From positions 1-9,435 of the forward strand of contig MEQV01000038.1 of assembly GCA_001770355.1 (NCBI GenBank): a stretch of DNA of 9,435 nt, written 5' to 3'. Positions within the stretch are counted from its first letter, which is position 1, and each line of letters starts with the position of its first letter. The stretch comes from Betaproteobacteria bacterium RIFCSPLOWO2_02_FULL_62_17 (GTDB lineage Bacteria > Pseudomonadota > Gammaproteobacteria > Burkholderiales > SG8-39). Below, piece by piece: positions 1 to 6,153 of this stretch. The translations under genes were made by a program, and so were the position numbers. The notes under the pieces were generated by a model. That model worked only from the letters and a program-made list of their open reading frames with translations, was not told the origin of the DNA and searched no databases.

Positions 1-73
1 AAGGATTCGAACCTTCGAAGGCAGAGCCGTCAGATTTACAGTCTGATCCCTTTGACCGCTCGGGAACCCCTCC
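1..73 (-). tRNA. tRNA-Tyr (anticodon GUA), 3' end cut by window edge
   Basis: Read on the minus strand, this is the 5' part of a class II tRNA. The 5' acceptor strand GGAGGGG is followed by a D-arm (TTCCCGAGCGGTCAAAGGGA) and the anticodon loop CTGTAAA, with GTA at 39-37. After that come a long variable arm and a T-arm reading GGTTCGAATCC. The GTA anticodon with an extra-long variable arm is the signature of bacterial tRNA-Tyr. The last dozen or so bases (3' acceptor strand, discriminator and any encoded CCA) lie beyond position 1. In many betaproteobacteria tRNA-Tyr leads a tRNA-Gly/tRNA-Thr/tuf/secE/nusG cluster, so translation genes may continue to the left; that is inference only. Confidence 0.96.
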
Positions 74-87
74 GAACGAAACCGGTG

Positions 88-116
88 ATTATGCGTAGTT
101 TTTTGTACACTGTCAA
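88..116 (-). promoter_or_regulatory. sigma70 promoter of tRNA-Tyr
   Basis: On the minus strand, a perfect -35 hexamer TTGACA (116-111) is followed by a 17-base spacer and a -10 hexamer CATAAT (93-88), which matches consensus at 5 of 6 bases. Transcription should start near 82, about nine bases before the tRNA 5' end at 73. The bases just after the -10 read CACCGG, a GC-rich discriminator. Such discriminators are typical of stable-RNA promoters under stringent (ppGpp) control; that regulation is inferred. Confidence 0.85.
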
Positions 117-232
117 GGCAGAATGCGGAAGGGAATCTTGGATCTTTTACTGAAAAAACAATTATCTAGCGGCGTCAGCCTCGGGGATAATCAGTGCCCG
201 TCGAAAAAATGAAACTCGCATCACTAACTCAT

Positions 233-241
233 TGATAAAAT
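233..241 (+). promoter_or_regulatory. candidate extended -10 promoter of the alpha/beta hydrolase
   Basis: The stretch TGATAAAAT combines the TGn extension with TAAAAT (5 of 6 matches to TATAAT). No convincing -35 lies upstream, which extended -10 promoters can tolerate. The predicted start site falls at about 248, the A of the hydrolase ATG. The surrounding 200-247 is AT-rich compared with the rest of the window. This is pattern reading only. Confidence 0.35.
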
Positions 242-247
242 AAAAAT

Positions 248-949
248 ATGTCCCAAATCCCCGTGGTTCTCATCCCCGGTCTGCTTTGTGATTCCTTGTT
301 GTGGGCGCCGCAGATTGGAACCCTTTCGGACATCGCAGACTGTTGGGTCGCCAGCCCCACCGGTGCCGATAGCATCGAATCCTTGGCAGCGCAGCTCCTG
401 GAGCGCGCGCCATTTCCACAGTTTTCCCTGGCGGGACTTTCCATGGGGGGCTATGTTGCCCTGGAGATCATGCGACAGGCGCCTGGTCGAGTACTGAAAC
501 TTGCCCTCCTGGATACCAGCGCTCGAGCGGACACGCCGGAGCAAACCGAACGCCGGCACGCGTTGATCGAAATTGCGCGGCGTGGGCGCTTTGCCGAGGT
601 TACCAATCTACTGCTCCCGGCTCTGGTAAATCGCGCAAGGTCGTATGATCGGCAGATCGTCGGCACCATACGCGCCATGGCGCGAAACGTCGGCGAAGAG
701 GCGTTTTATCGCCAGGAATCGGCCATTATCCGGCGCATTGACAGCCGGCCCCATCTTGAGGCAATTCGATGCCCCACCCTGGTTCTGTGCGGTCACCAGG
801 ACGCCATCACGCCGCCCCCCTTGCACCGGGAGCTTGCCAGCGGAATCAACGGCGCGAAGCTGGTGTTAATAGGCGATTGTGGACATCTCTCCACCATCGA
901 ACAACCCGAGGAAGTCAACCTGGCTTTACGCGCCTGGCTGACCGATTGA
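248..949 (+). CDS. alpha/beta-fold hydrolase, 233 aa
   Basis: This is a small cytosolic serine hydrolase of the alpha/beta-fold superfamily; its substrate cannot be told from sequence. The catalytic triad is visible. Ser65 is the nucleophile in the elbow GLSMGG (63-68), Asp185 is in GHQDAITP, and His213 is in GCGHLSTIEQP near the C-terminus. The N-terminal strand-turn VLIPGLLCD (7-15) occupies the oxyanion-hole position, with PG rather than the usual HG. The short cap between residues 90 and 165 is mostly helical. There is no signal peptide or membrane segment. The length is typical of esterase, lactonase and dienelactonase-like members. The ATG at 248 has no Shine-Dalgarno sequence; the TAAAAT hexamer seven bases upstream suggests a leaderless message. 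The gene diverges from tRNA-Tyr and is followed 83 bases later by the receiver gene. Confidence 0.9.
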   Translation: MSQIPVVLIPGLLCDSLLWAPQIGTLSDIADCWVASPTGADSIESLAAQLLERAPFPQFSLAGLSMGGYVALEIMRQAPGRVLKLALLDTSARADTPEQTERRHALIEIARRGRFAEVTNLLLPALVNRARSYDRQIVGTIRAMARNVGEEAFYRQESAIIRRIDSRPHLEAIRCPTLVLCGHQDAITPPPLHRELASGINGAKLVLIGDCGHLSTIEQPEEVNLALRAWLTD

Positions 950-1018
950 CCCATCACGCTGCAGCAGAGTTTTCACCCGGGCAATCAAATCGGTTGGCGC
1001 GCGTCTTCCCTGCCGATG

Positions 1019-1024
1019 CATAAT
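1019..1024 (+). promoter_or_regulatory. candidate -10 element of the receiver gene
   Basis: CATAAT matches TATAAT at 5 of 6 positions and ends eight bases before the ATG at 1033. A weak -35-like TTGGCG lies at 994-999, but its spacing of 19 bases is long. If used, transcription would start at about 1030-1033, again giving an almost leaderless message. Confidence is low. Confidence 0.25.
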
Positions 1025-1032
1025 GCAATCCA

Positions 1033-1416
1033 ATGGCATCCATTCTCATAATTGAAGATGACCCGTCGCTGCGCGATACTCTGAGAATCCATTTGAGCTC
1101 GGCGGGCTATTCGGTTCGCGTGGCCGCGGATGCCACCGAAGCCATCCGCGCCATTCTCGCCGGGGTTCCCGACCTGATATTGTCGGATATCTCCCTGCCT
1201 TACATGGACGGATTCGAGTTGCTCGAAGTGTTGCGGCGCGATGAATCCACCCGATCGGTACCGGTGATCCTGCTTACCGGGCTGGTGGACGACGACAGCT
1301 ATGTCAGAGGTATAAAACTGGGTGCAACCGCCTATCTGACAAAACCCGTCCTGCGGGATGAACTCCTGAGGACTATTGCCGCAGGATTGCGCAGCGCCGC
1401 CAAAAAAACCGAATAA
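1033..1416 (+). CDS. stand-alone response regulator receiver (CheY-like), 127 aa
   Basis: The protein is a single phosphoacceptor receiver domain with no output domain. All key residues are present: the acidic pair Asp9-Asp10 that binds Mg2+ (in LIIEDD), phosphoacceptor Asp52 (LSDISLPYMDG), switch Thr82 (ILLTG), switch aromatic Tyr101 and invariant Lys104 followed by Pro105 (YLTKPV). It therefore should accept phosphate from a histidine kinase. The domain fills nearly the whole protein, leaving only about ten C-terminal residues rich in Lys and Ala. Such stand-alone receivers act as phosphorelay intermediates or bind a partner protein, as CheY and DivK do. No histidine kinase, chemotaxis gene or other partner lies in the window, so it is an orphan here. 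The ATG has no Shine-Dalgarno sequence. It converges with fadD, with a 36-base gap and no clear terminator. Confidence 0.93.
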   Translation: MASILIIEDDPSLRDTLRIHLSSAGYSVRVAADATEAIRAILAGVPDLILSDISLPYMDGFELLEVLRRDESTRSVPVILLTGLVDDDSYVRGIKLGATAYLTKPVLRDELLRTIAAGLRSAAKKTE

Positions 1417-1452
1417 CGCGGAAACCGTTGCTGCCGGCCCTGGCCCGCGCGG

Positions 1453-3117
1453 CTACTTGCCGGCATCGCGCAGGGCACGCCGCAATATCTTCCCGACATT
1501 CGTTTTGGGCAGTTCCGTGCGAAATTCAATGTACTTCGGACGCTTATAGCCGGTGAGATTGGCATGACAGTGGGCGCGCAATGCCTCCTCATCAAGCGCC
1601 GCGTCCTTCTTGACGACGAATAGCTTTACCGCTTCCCCTGAATGCGGGTCCGGCACTCCGATGACCGCGCATTCCAGGACCCCGGCATGCATGGCCACCA
1701 CGCCCTCGATTTCATTGGGAAAGACCTTGAGCCCGGATACCGAGATCATGTCTTTCTTGCGATCGACAATGCGCACGAATCCCATGTGATCGACGGCCGC
1801 GACATCGCCCGTGGATAAAAAGCCCTTGGCGTCCAGGACTCTCGCGGTCTCCTCCGGCTGATTCCAGTAGCCTTTCATTACCTGCGGACCGCGCACGCAA
1901 AGCTCTCCCGACTCACCGAGGGGCACTTCATTGCCCGCATCGTCGCGAATTTCTATTTCGGTGGAAGGCACGGGGAGTCCGATCGCGCCGTTGTATTCCT
2001 TCAGGTCGAACGGATTGATGGTCACCGCCGGGGAGGTCTCCGACAAGCCATAGGCTTCGACGAGCGTGCACCCGGTTATCTGCTTCCAGCGGTCCGCAAC
2101 CGCCTTTTGCACCGCCATGCCGCCGCCCATGGAAATACGCAAAGCGGAAAAATCAATCTTCGTAAAATCGGGATGATTCATCAGGGCATTGAAAAGCGTA
2201 TTGACGCCCGTGATCATCGAAAAGCGGTGCTTGCGCAACTCTTTGACAAACGCGGGAATATCCCGTGGGTTGGTGATGAGAATGTTGAGCCCGCCGATCT
2301 TCATCATCAACAGGCAGTTGGCGGTCAGCGACAGCACGTGGTACATGGGCAATGCCGTGATGATTATTTGATCGCCGTCGTCCCGCAAGAACGGCTTCAC
2401 CCAGGCCGAAGCCTGTTCAAGATTGGCGAGGATGTTGCGGTTTAGCAGCATCGCCCCCTTGGCAAGACCCGTAGTGCCGCCGGTGTACTGCAGAAAGGCG
2501 ATGTCCTCCTGCCCCATTTCCGCGGGCTTCAATTCGTGCCTGGCGCCATCCTCAAGCATGGCGTTGAAGCGAACCGCACCGGGAAGATTCCAGGCGGGAA
2601 CCATCTTCTTGACGACCCGAACCACGAAATTGACGATCATCCCCTTGAATCCGAGCAGATCGCCGAGCGAGGCCACGACAACATTCTTGACCGACGTTTG
2701 CGCGATCACCTCCTCGAGCACGTGCGCGAAATTTTCCAGCACGACAATGGCTTCCGCACCCGAATCCTTGAGCTGATGCAGCAGTTCGCGGGCGGTGTAC
2801 AAGGGATTGACGTTTACCACCGTGAACCCTGCGCGAAGAATGCCGAACATGAAAACCGGATACTGAAGACAATTGGGCAGCATCACGGCAACACGCGCGC
2901 CTTGGGATAGCCCTCTTGACAGCAACCAGGCGCCGGCATTGCGCGTCATGACATCGAGCTCGCCAAAGCTGATGCTGCGGCCCATGTTGTAATAGGCAGG
3001 CTTGCCTGCAAACGCTTTGGCACTCTGCTCAAAAAGGTCGCCCAGCGAGCGGTACCGTTTCCAGTCAATCTCGGCGGGTACTCCCGCCGGGTAGTGCTTC
3101 AGCCAGATCTTTTCCAT
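1453..3117 (-). CDS. fadD: long-chain fatty acid-CoA ligase (FadD type), 554 aa
   Basis: This is an ANL-superfamily acyl-CoA synthetase that activates fatty acids in two steps, through an acyl-adenylate to the CoA thioester. It feeds beta-oxidation or lipid synthesis and is probably membrane-associated in the cytosol. The phosphate-binding loop YTGGTTGLAKGA is at 211-222, the A5 motif YGLSETSP at 356-363 and the A7 motif STGD at 435-438. The hinge and FACS signature region (DRKKDMISVSGLKVFPNEIE) is at 452-471. The C-terminal PKTNVGKILRR (537-547) carries catalytic Lys543. The 554-residue length matches the FadD family (about 560). A Shine-Dalgarno AGGGGG (3127-3122) four bases before the ATG supports the start. 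It lies 107 bases downstream of the monooxygenase, so it may have its own promoter or be read through. A substrate other than long-chain fatty acids cannot be excluded. Confidence 0.93.
   Translation of the reverse strand: MEKIWLKHYPAGVPAEIDWKRYRSLGDLFEQSAKAFAGKPAYYNMGRSISFGELDVMTRNAGAWLLSRGLSQGARVAVMLPNCLQYPVFMFGILRAGFTVVNVNPLYTARELLHQLKDSGAEAIVVLENFAHVLEEVIAQTSVKNVVVASLGDLLGFKGMIVNFVVRVVKKMVPAWNLPGAVRFNAMLEDGARHELKPAEMGQEDIAFLQYTGGTTGLAKGAMLLNRNILANLEQASAWVKPFLRDDGDQIIITALPMYHVLSLTANCLLMMKIGGLNILITNPRDIPAFVKELRKHRFSMITGVNTLFNALMNHPDFTKIDFSALRISMGGGMAVQKAVADRWKQITGCTLVEAYGLSETSPAVTINPFDLKEYNGAIGLPVPSTEIEIRDDAGNEVPLGESGELCVRGPQVMKGYWNQPEETARVLDAKGFLSTGDVAAVDHMGFVRIVDRKKDMISVSGLKVFPNEIEGVVAMHAGVLECAVIGVPDPHSGEAVKLFVVKKDAALDEEALRAHCHANLTGYKRPKYIEFRTELPKTNVGKILRRALRDAGK
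3072..3089 (-). other. GC-rich hairpin within the first codons of fadD
   Basis: Two perfect 7-base arms, CGGCGGG and CCCGCCG, flank a four-base loop. In fadD they fall at codons 10-16, roughly 30-45 bases into the gene. A stem here could affect ribosome initiation or simply reflect Pro/Ala/Gly codons. The same GGCGGG/CCCGCC core occurs at 3184-3198 and 5244-5260. Confidence 0.45.
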
Positions 3118-3150
3118 GAAGCCCCCTAGGCCGCTTTGTCGGCACTGGCT

Positions 3151-3179
3151 ACCTTAGTGAGTTTGCGTCTGACAGGCAA
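3151..3179 (-). promoter_or_regulatory. possible weak promoter of fadD
   Basis: On the minus strand, TTGCCT (3179-3174, 4 of 6 to consensus) and TAAGGT (3156-3151, 3 of 6) are separated by exactly 17 bases. The predicted start is near 3144, leaving a leader of about 27 bases with a Shine-Dalgarno sequence before fadD. The -10 match is poor, so this is tentative. Confidence 0.2.
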
Positions 3180-3183
3180 GTTC

Positions 3184-3198
3184 GGCGGGAAGCCCGCC
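3184..3198 (-). other. stem-loop between monooxygenase and fadD
   Basis: Perfect 6-base arms GGCGGG and CCCGCC enclose a three-base loop. The element starts 27 bases past the monooxygenase stop codon and just upstream of the possible fadD promoter. No run of T follows on the minus strand, so it is not a standard intrinsic terminator. It may protect the 3' end of the upstream transcript or weaken readthrough into fadD. Confidence 0.45.
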
Positions 3199-3224
3199 CT
3201 GCCGCGCGGTTGCCCACTAGCACG

Positions 3225-4436
3225 CTACTGAATCGCGTTGGCTCGCTGCACGCTGGCGATCATTGTCGAAACGCGCATGAACTGGCGTCTGGCCTCGGAA
3301 TTGGCGTCGGTCCGGCGAAGTTCATCGATATTCGCCTGCCGCTCCGCGGGTGATTTGGCCGCCAGGCGCTTGAAATTGCGGATCGAATATTCCTGCACGA
3401 ACTCGAGATTCACGGTGCGGCGCTGGCGCTCGTACAGATCCAGCAGCGCGGCGTCGCCCTCGCCCCGGCATATTCTCCCCAGCTTGTCGGTCAGGTTCGC
3501 GGAATCCTGTATGCCGCCGTTCAGCCCGAATGCCCCGAGTGGATTGTTCAGATGGGCCGCGTCGCCAGCAAGTACCACCCGGCCCACGCGAAATTTCCTG
3601 GCAACCCGCTGATGTACTCGATAAATGATTTTCGAAACCACCGGATAGCGTTCGCCCAGCGTCTCGAAGCCCTGCATGCGCCGCTCCACGTTCTCCGGAC
3701 TCAAGGCGACTTCGTCGGACTCATCGGGTGGCACCGGAAACAATACCCGCCAGAAGCCCGGCGGACGCTCGCCCGGCATCTTGAACAGCGCGCACCATTC
3801 ATCCGGGTCGGCGACATAGGCATTGAAGGCGTATCCGCGCAGGGAAAGATCGACGCTGGTACCGATGACGACGAATCGCTCCGGCCAGGTGAACCCTTCG
3901 AGTTCGGCGTCAATACTGCGGCGCACGACGCTCCTGCCGCCGTCGGCGCCAACCAGCCAGTCCGCCTCGAATCGTCCCGGTTGACCGTCAGGCGACTGCG
4001 TGGTCACGATCACCTTGTCCGCCGTCTGCACCACGTTTGTCACGGCGTGCGAAAACTTTACCTCGGCATGTGGAAACCGCATCAGCCTGGCATACAGCAG
4101 CGGCGTGAGCTTGTGCTGTTCGAAATGCAGTCGGTACGGATAGGGCGTCAGATCGGCAATCTCGGTGAGATCCCATTCCACGATCAAGCCCAGTTTGCGA
4201 TCGCGCATTTGCCAGCGCGGCACCTTGATGGCCGTTTCATGCATCTCATCGGTAACGCCATACTGCGCCATGATCTCTAGCGAGGGCGGATGATAGGTTC
4301 CCGCCCGCAGGTCGTGGGTCAGGGCCGGTTCAGCCTCCAGCACTGTCACGGGAATGTCCTGATTCGCCAGAGCCAGGGCAGACAGCAGGCCCACCGGCCC
4401 CGCCCCAGCGACGATTACCCGTTGCCCGGCGGCCAT
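3225..4436 (-). CDS. FAD-dependent aromatic-type monooxygenase, 403 aa
   Basis: This is a class A flavoprotein monooxygenase of the p-hydroxybenzoate hydroxylase/MhpA/UbiH type, which uses NAD(P)H and O2 to hydroxylate a substrate, often a phenolic ring. The N-terminal Rossmann fingerprint VIVAGAGPVGLLSALALA (7-24) ends with acidic Glu34 for ribose binding. The DG motif GADGGRSVVR is at 163-172. The second FAD motif, GDAAHLNNPLGAFGLNGGIQ, is at 291-310. The length matches single-domain p-hydroxybenzoate hydroxylase (about 390) and lacks the extra thioredoxin-like C-terminal domain of phenol hydroxylase and TfdB-type enzymes. An open frame continues upstream to 4673, but that part overlaps the hydratase gene and resembles no protein. 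The ATG at 4436 comes one base after the hydratase TGA (TGATATG) and has no strong Shine-Dalgarno sequence, so reinitiation after the hydratase is likely. The substrate is unknown. Confidence 0.9.
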   Translation of the reverse strand: MAAGQRVIVAGAGPVGLLSALALANQDIPVTVLEAEPALTHDLRAGTYHPPSLEIMAQYGVTDEMHETAIKVPRWQMRDRKLGLIVEWDLTEIADLTPYPYRLHFEQHKLTPLLYARLMRFPHAEVKFSHAVTNVVQTADKVIVTTQSPDGQPGRFEADWLVGADGGRSVVRRSIDAELEGFTWPERFVVIGTSVDLSLRGYAFNAYVADPDEWCALFKMPGERPPGFWRVLFPVPPDESDEVALSPENVERRMQGFETLGERYPVVSKIIYRVHQRVARKFRVGRVVLAGDAAHLNNPLGAFGLNGGIQDSANLTDKLGRICRGEGDAALLDLYERQRRTVNLEFVQEYSIRNFKRLAAKSPAERQANIDELRRTDANSEARRQFMRVSTMIASVQRANAIQ

Positions 4437-4437
4437 A

Positions 4438-5214
4438 TCAGCGGTGCTTGAATTCCGGTTTGCGTTTCTCGACAAACGCCCGCATGCCTTCCTTCTGATC
4501 CTCGGTGGCAAAACCGGCGTGAAACATTCGCCTCTCGAAGAGCAAACCCTCGGCAAGCGGACTCTCGAACGACCGATTGACGGCTTCCTTGGCCGCCAGA
4601 ATCGAAGGCAGGGAGTGTTCGCCGATTTGCGCAGCCGCCGCGAGCGCATCATCCAGCAGCTTGTCTGGCGCAACCACGCGCGAGACCAGTCCGACGCGCT
4701 CCGCCTCGGCCGCGTCCATCATGCGCCCGGTGAGCACCATGTCCATGGCCTTTGCCTTGCCCACGGCGCGGGGCAGGCGCTGCGTGCCCCCGGCGCCGGG
4801 CAGGATTCCGATCTTCACCTCGGGCTGGCCGAACTTCGCGTTGTCCGCGGCAATGATGATGTCGCACATCATGGCCAGCTCGCAGCCGCCGCCCAGGGCA
4901 TAGCCTGCCACCGCCGCAATCACGGGCTTGCGAATCGTGCGCATGCGTTCCCAGTTACGGCTGATGAAATTGCCTGTAAAAGCCTCGACATAACTCATAT
5001 CCTTCATCGCCGCGATGTCCGCGCCCGCGGCGAAAGCCTTCTCCCCGCCGGCAATGACGATTGCGGCCACTTGCGCATCCGCGTCAAAATCCGCCATGGC
5101 CGCGCCCAGTTCGTCCATCAAGGCGTCGTTAAGCGCATTGAGCTGCTTGGGGCGATGGAGGGTAATCAAGCCCACTCGCCCGCGCCGCTCAATCAAAATA
5201 TTTTCGTAGGGCAT
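4438..5214 (-). CDS. enoyl-CoA hydratase/isomerase (crotonase) family, 258 aa
   Basis: This crotonase-fold enzyme likely adds water across a trans-2-enoyl-CoA. Both catalytic glutamates of true hydratases are in place: Glu112 in ALGGGCELAMMCD and Glu132 in FGQPEVKIGILPGAGGTQRLPR. The oxyanion-hole segment FAAGADIAAM lies at 61-70 and the C-terminus ends with the usual KRKPEF. Length and motifs match short-chain hydratases such as mitochondrial ECHS1 and bacterial PaaF/EchA. The start is supported by GGAG (5224-5221) six bases before the ATG. It is followed one base later by the monooxygenase gene, which implies co-translation. A strong terminator sits only 18 bases upstream of the ATG, so expression depends on readthrough or on a promoter I could not find. 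The exact acyl-CoA substrate is unresolved. Confidence 0.93.
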   Translation of the reverse strand: MPYENILIERRGRVGLITLHRPKQLNALNDALMDELGAAMADFDADAQVAAIVIAGGEKAFAAGADIAAMKDMSYVEAFTGNFISRNWERMRTIRKPVIAAVAGYALGGGCELAMMCDIIIAADNAKFGQPEVKIGILPGAGGTQRLPRAVGKAKAMDMVLTGRMMDAAEAERVGLVSRVVAPDKLLDDALAAAAQIGEHSLPSILAAKEAVNRSFESPLAEGLLFERRMFHAGFATEDQKEGMRAFVEKRKPEFKHR

Positions 5215-5232
5215 TCACCACTCCGTCAGATG

Positions 5233-5260
5233 AAAAAATAGGGGGCGGGCAACGCCCGCC
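5233..5260 (-). terminator. intrinsic terminator after the aldolase-like gene
   Basis: On the minus strand, a perfect 7-base stem GGCGGGC/GCCCGCC (5260-5254 and 5250-5244) with loop GTT is followed by CCCTA and then six T (5238-5233). It starts 27 bases past the aldolase stop codon. This is a textbook Rho-independent terminator layout. It is placed directly in front of the hydratase gene, whose ATG is at 5214. Confidence 0.85.
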
Positions 5261-5286
5261 GCGCCCGGCAACCATCGCAAATACGG

Positions 5287-6033
5287 CTACCTCAATACCT
5301 GCAGGATGTCGCGAGCGCGCTGGGTGAGCATCATTGCATCGCTCTCCAAGGCGAGCAGCGTGAAATTCGCGCCAAGCCAGCGCGCCGCGGAATCCAGGTC
5401 GTGGGCGAAAATTCCCATGCGGCGCTCGGCGTCTTCACAAATATGCTGCACACGCCCGATGGCTGCCGTGACCTCGGGGTGACCGAGCTGCCCCGGCAAG
5501 CCGATGCTGGCGGAAAGGCCGTAAGGATCGACAAACAAGGCGTTGAAGCCTGACACGAAGGCAATTGCCTCGATTTCCCGCACCGCATCGATATGATCGA
5601 TCTGGGGAACGATGACGATTTCCTCGTTGGCGTCGTCGAAATAGGTCTTGAAATTCTGGCCATAGCCCTGTGCTCGAACCATGCCGATTGCCCGGTTGCC
5701 CAACGGCGGATAGCGGCAGGCGGAAATCACCCTTTCCACATCCTCGGCAATTCGAATTCCGGGGACGATCACGCCGGTCGCGCCGATATCCAGCGCAAGG
5801 TTAATCGCCTCATTGCCGCTATTCGCAACACGGACCAGGGTTGGACAACGCGCCGCCTGCAGCATTCTTTGCGCAGTAAGCGTGTCGATCGGAGCACGGC
5901 CCGCATCGACCATAAGCCAGTCATAACCGCACAATGCCAGCGCTTCAGCGACCTCGGGACTGGGAAACGAAAGCACAGTGCCCAGCAAATGCTCGGCATT
6001 TCGCATGCGTTCTGCAAAAGATCGGCTTACCAT
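5287..6033 (-). CDS. HpcH/HpaI aldolase-family protein with altered active site, 248 aa
   Basis: The TIM-barrel fold of HpcH/HpaI class II aldolases, which cleave 4-hydroxy-2-oxoacids, is recognisable throughout. Matching segments are GYDWLMVDAGRAPID (36-50), LVRVANSG (66-73), LALDIGATGVIVPGI (79-93), CRYPPLGNRAIG (106-117), ANEEIVIVPQID (135-146) and ALFVDPYGLSASIGLPGQLGHPEV (165-188). Length is normal (about 250). Several functional residues differ. The usual DAEHAP reads DAGRAP, so the catalytic His is Arg46. The usual YDLSxS reads YGLSAS, so the metal-ligand Asp is Gly172. The first metal ligand Glu is Asp146. Arg68 and Asp82 are kept. It may be a non-classical lyase, a binding protein or an inactive paralogue. 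GAGG (6042-6039) five bases before the ATG fixes the start, although the frame is open further upstream. It is first in the minus-strand block and diverges from the phosphodiesterase gene. Confidence 0.87.
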   Translation of the reverse strand: MVSRSFAERMRNAEHLLGTVLSFPSPEVAEALALCGYDWLMVDAGRAPIDTLTAQRMLQAARCPTLVRVANSGNEAINLALDIGATGVIVPGIRIAEDVERVISACRYPPLGNRAIGMVRAQGYGQNFKTYFDDANEEIVIVPQIDHIDAVREIEAIAFVSGFNALFVDPYGLSASIGLPGQLGHPEVTAAIGRVQHICEDAERRMGIFAHDLDSAARWLGANFTLLALESDAMMLTQRARDILQVLR

Positions 6034-6054
6034 CTTGGCCTCAAGCAAACGCCG

Positions 6055-6074
6055 GGCGCCAGATATCGGGCGCC
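6055..6074. promoter_or_regulatory. 20-bp near-perfect dyad, candidate operator
   Basis: GGCGCC at both ends flanks a GATATC-containing centre, and 18 of 20 bases are symmetric. The dyad lies 21 bases upstream of the aldolase-like ATG and 80-100 bases upstream of the phosphodiesterase start, in the only divergent gap of the right half. A -10-like TAGAAT on the minus strand (6094-6089) would place the dyad just downstream of the start site. It could be a repressor site or a leader hairpin. No regulator gene is nearby. Confidence 0.35.
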
Positions 6075-6153
6075 TGACCGGGAGAGGCATTCTATCAGCC
6101 TGATGCGTTTTCCCCGCAACAACCTGCATCCCGGAAATCCTCCCACAGCAACC

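Noticed and set aside
1401..1452. Possible bidirectional terminator between the receiver gene and fadD
   Set aside because: There is a run of seven A (T on the minus strand), but only a 3-bp stem could be formed beside it, and it lies inside the receiver coding region.
4437..4673. Upstream extension of the monooxygenase frame
   Set aside because: The 79 added residues overlap the hydratase coding region and come before the Rossmann motif that normally sits at the N-terminus.
4444..5241. Open frame (265 codons) on the plus strand across the hydratase
   Set aside because: It is the exact complement of a well-supported crotonase gene, with no domain or Shine-Dalgarno sequence; a shadow frame.
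5593..6153. N-terminal extension of the phosphodiesterase frame
   Set aside because: It is in frame but mostly lies antisense to the aldolase-like gene. The GDPD domain begins only after 6154 and the extra residues resemble no protein.
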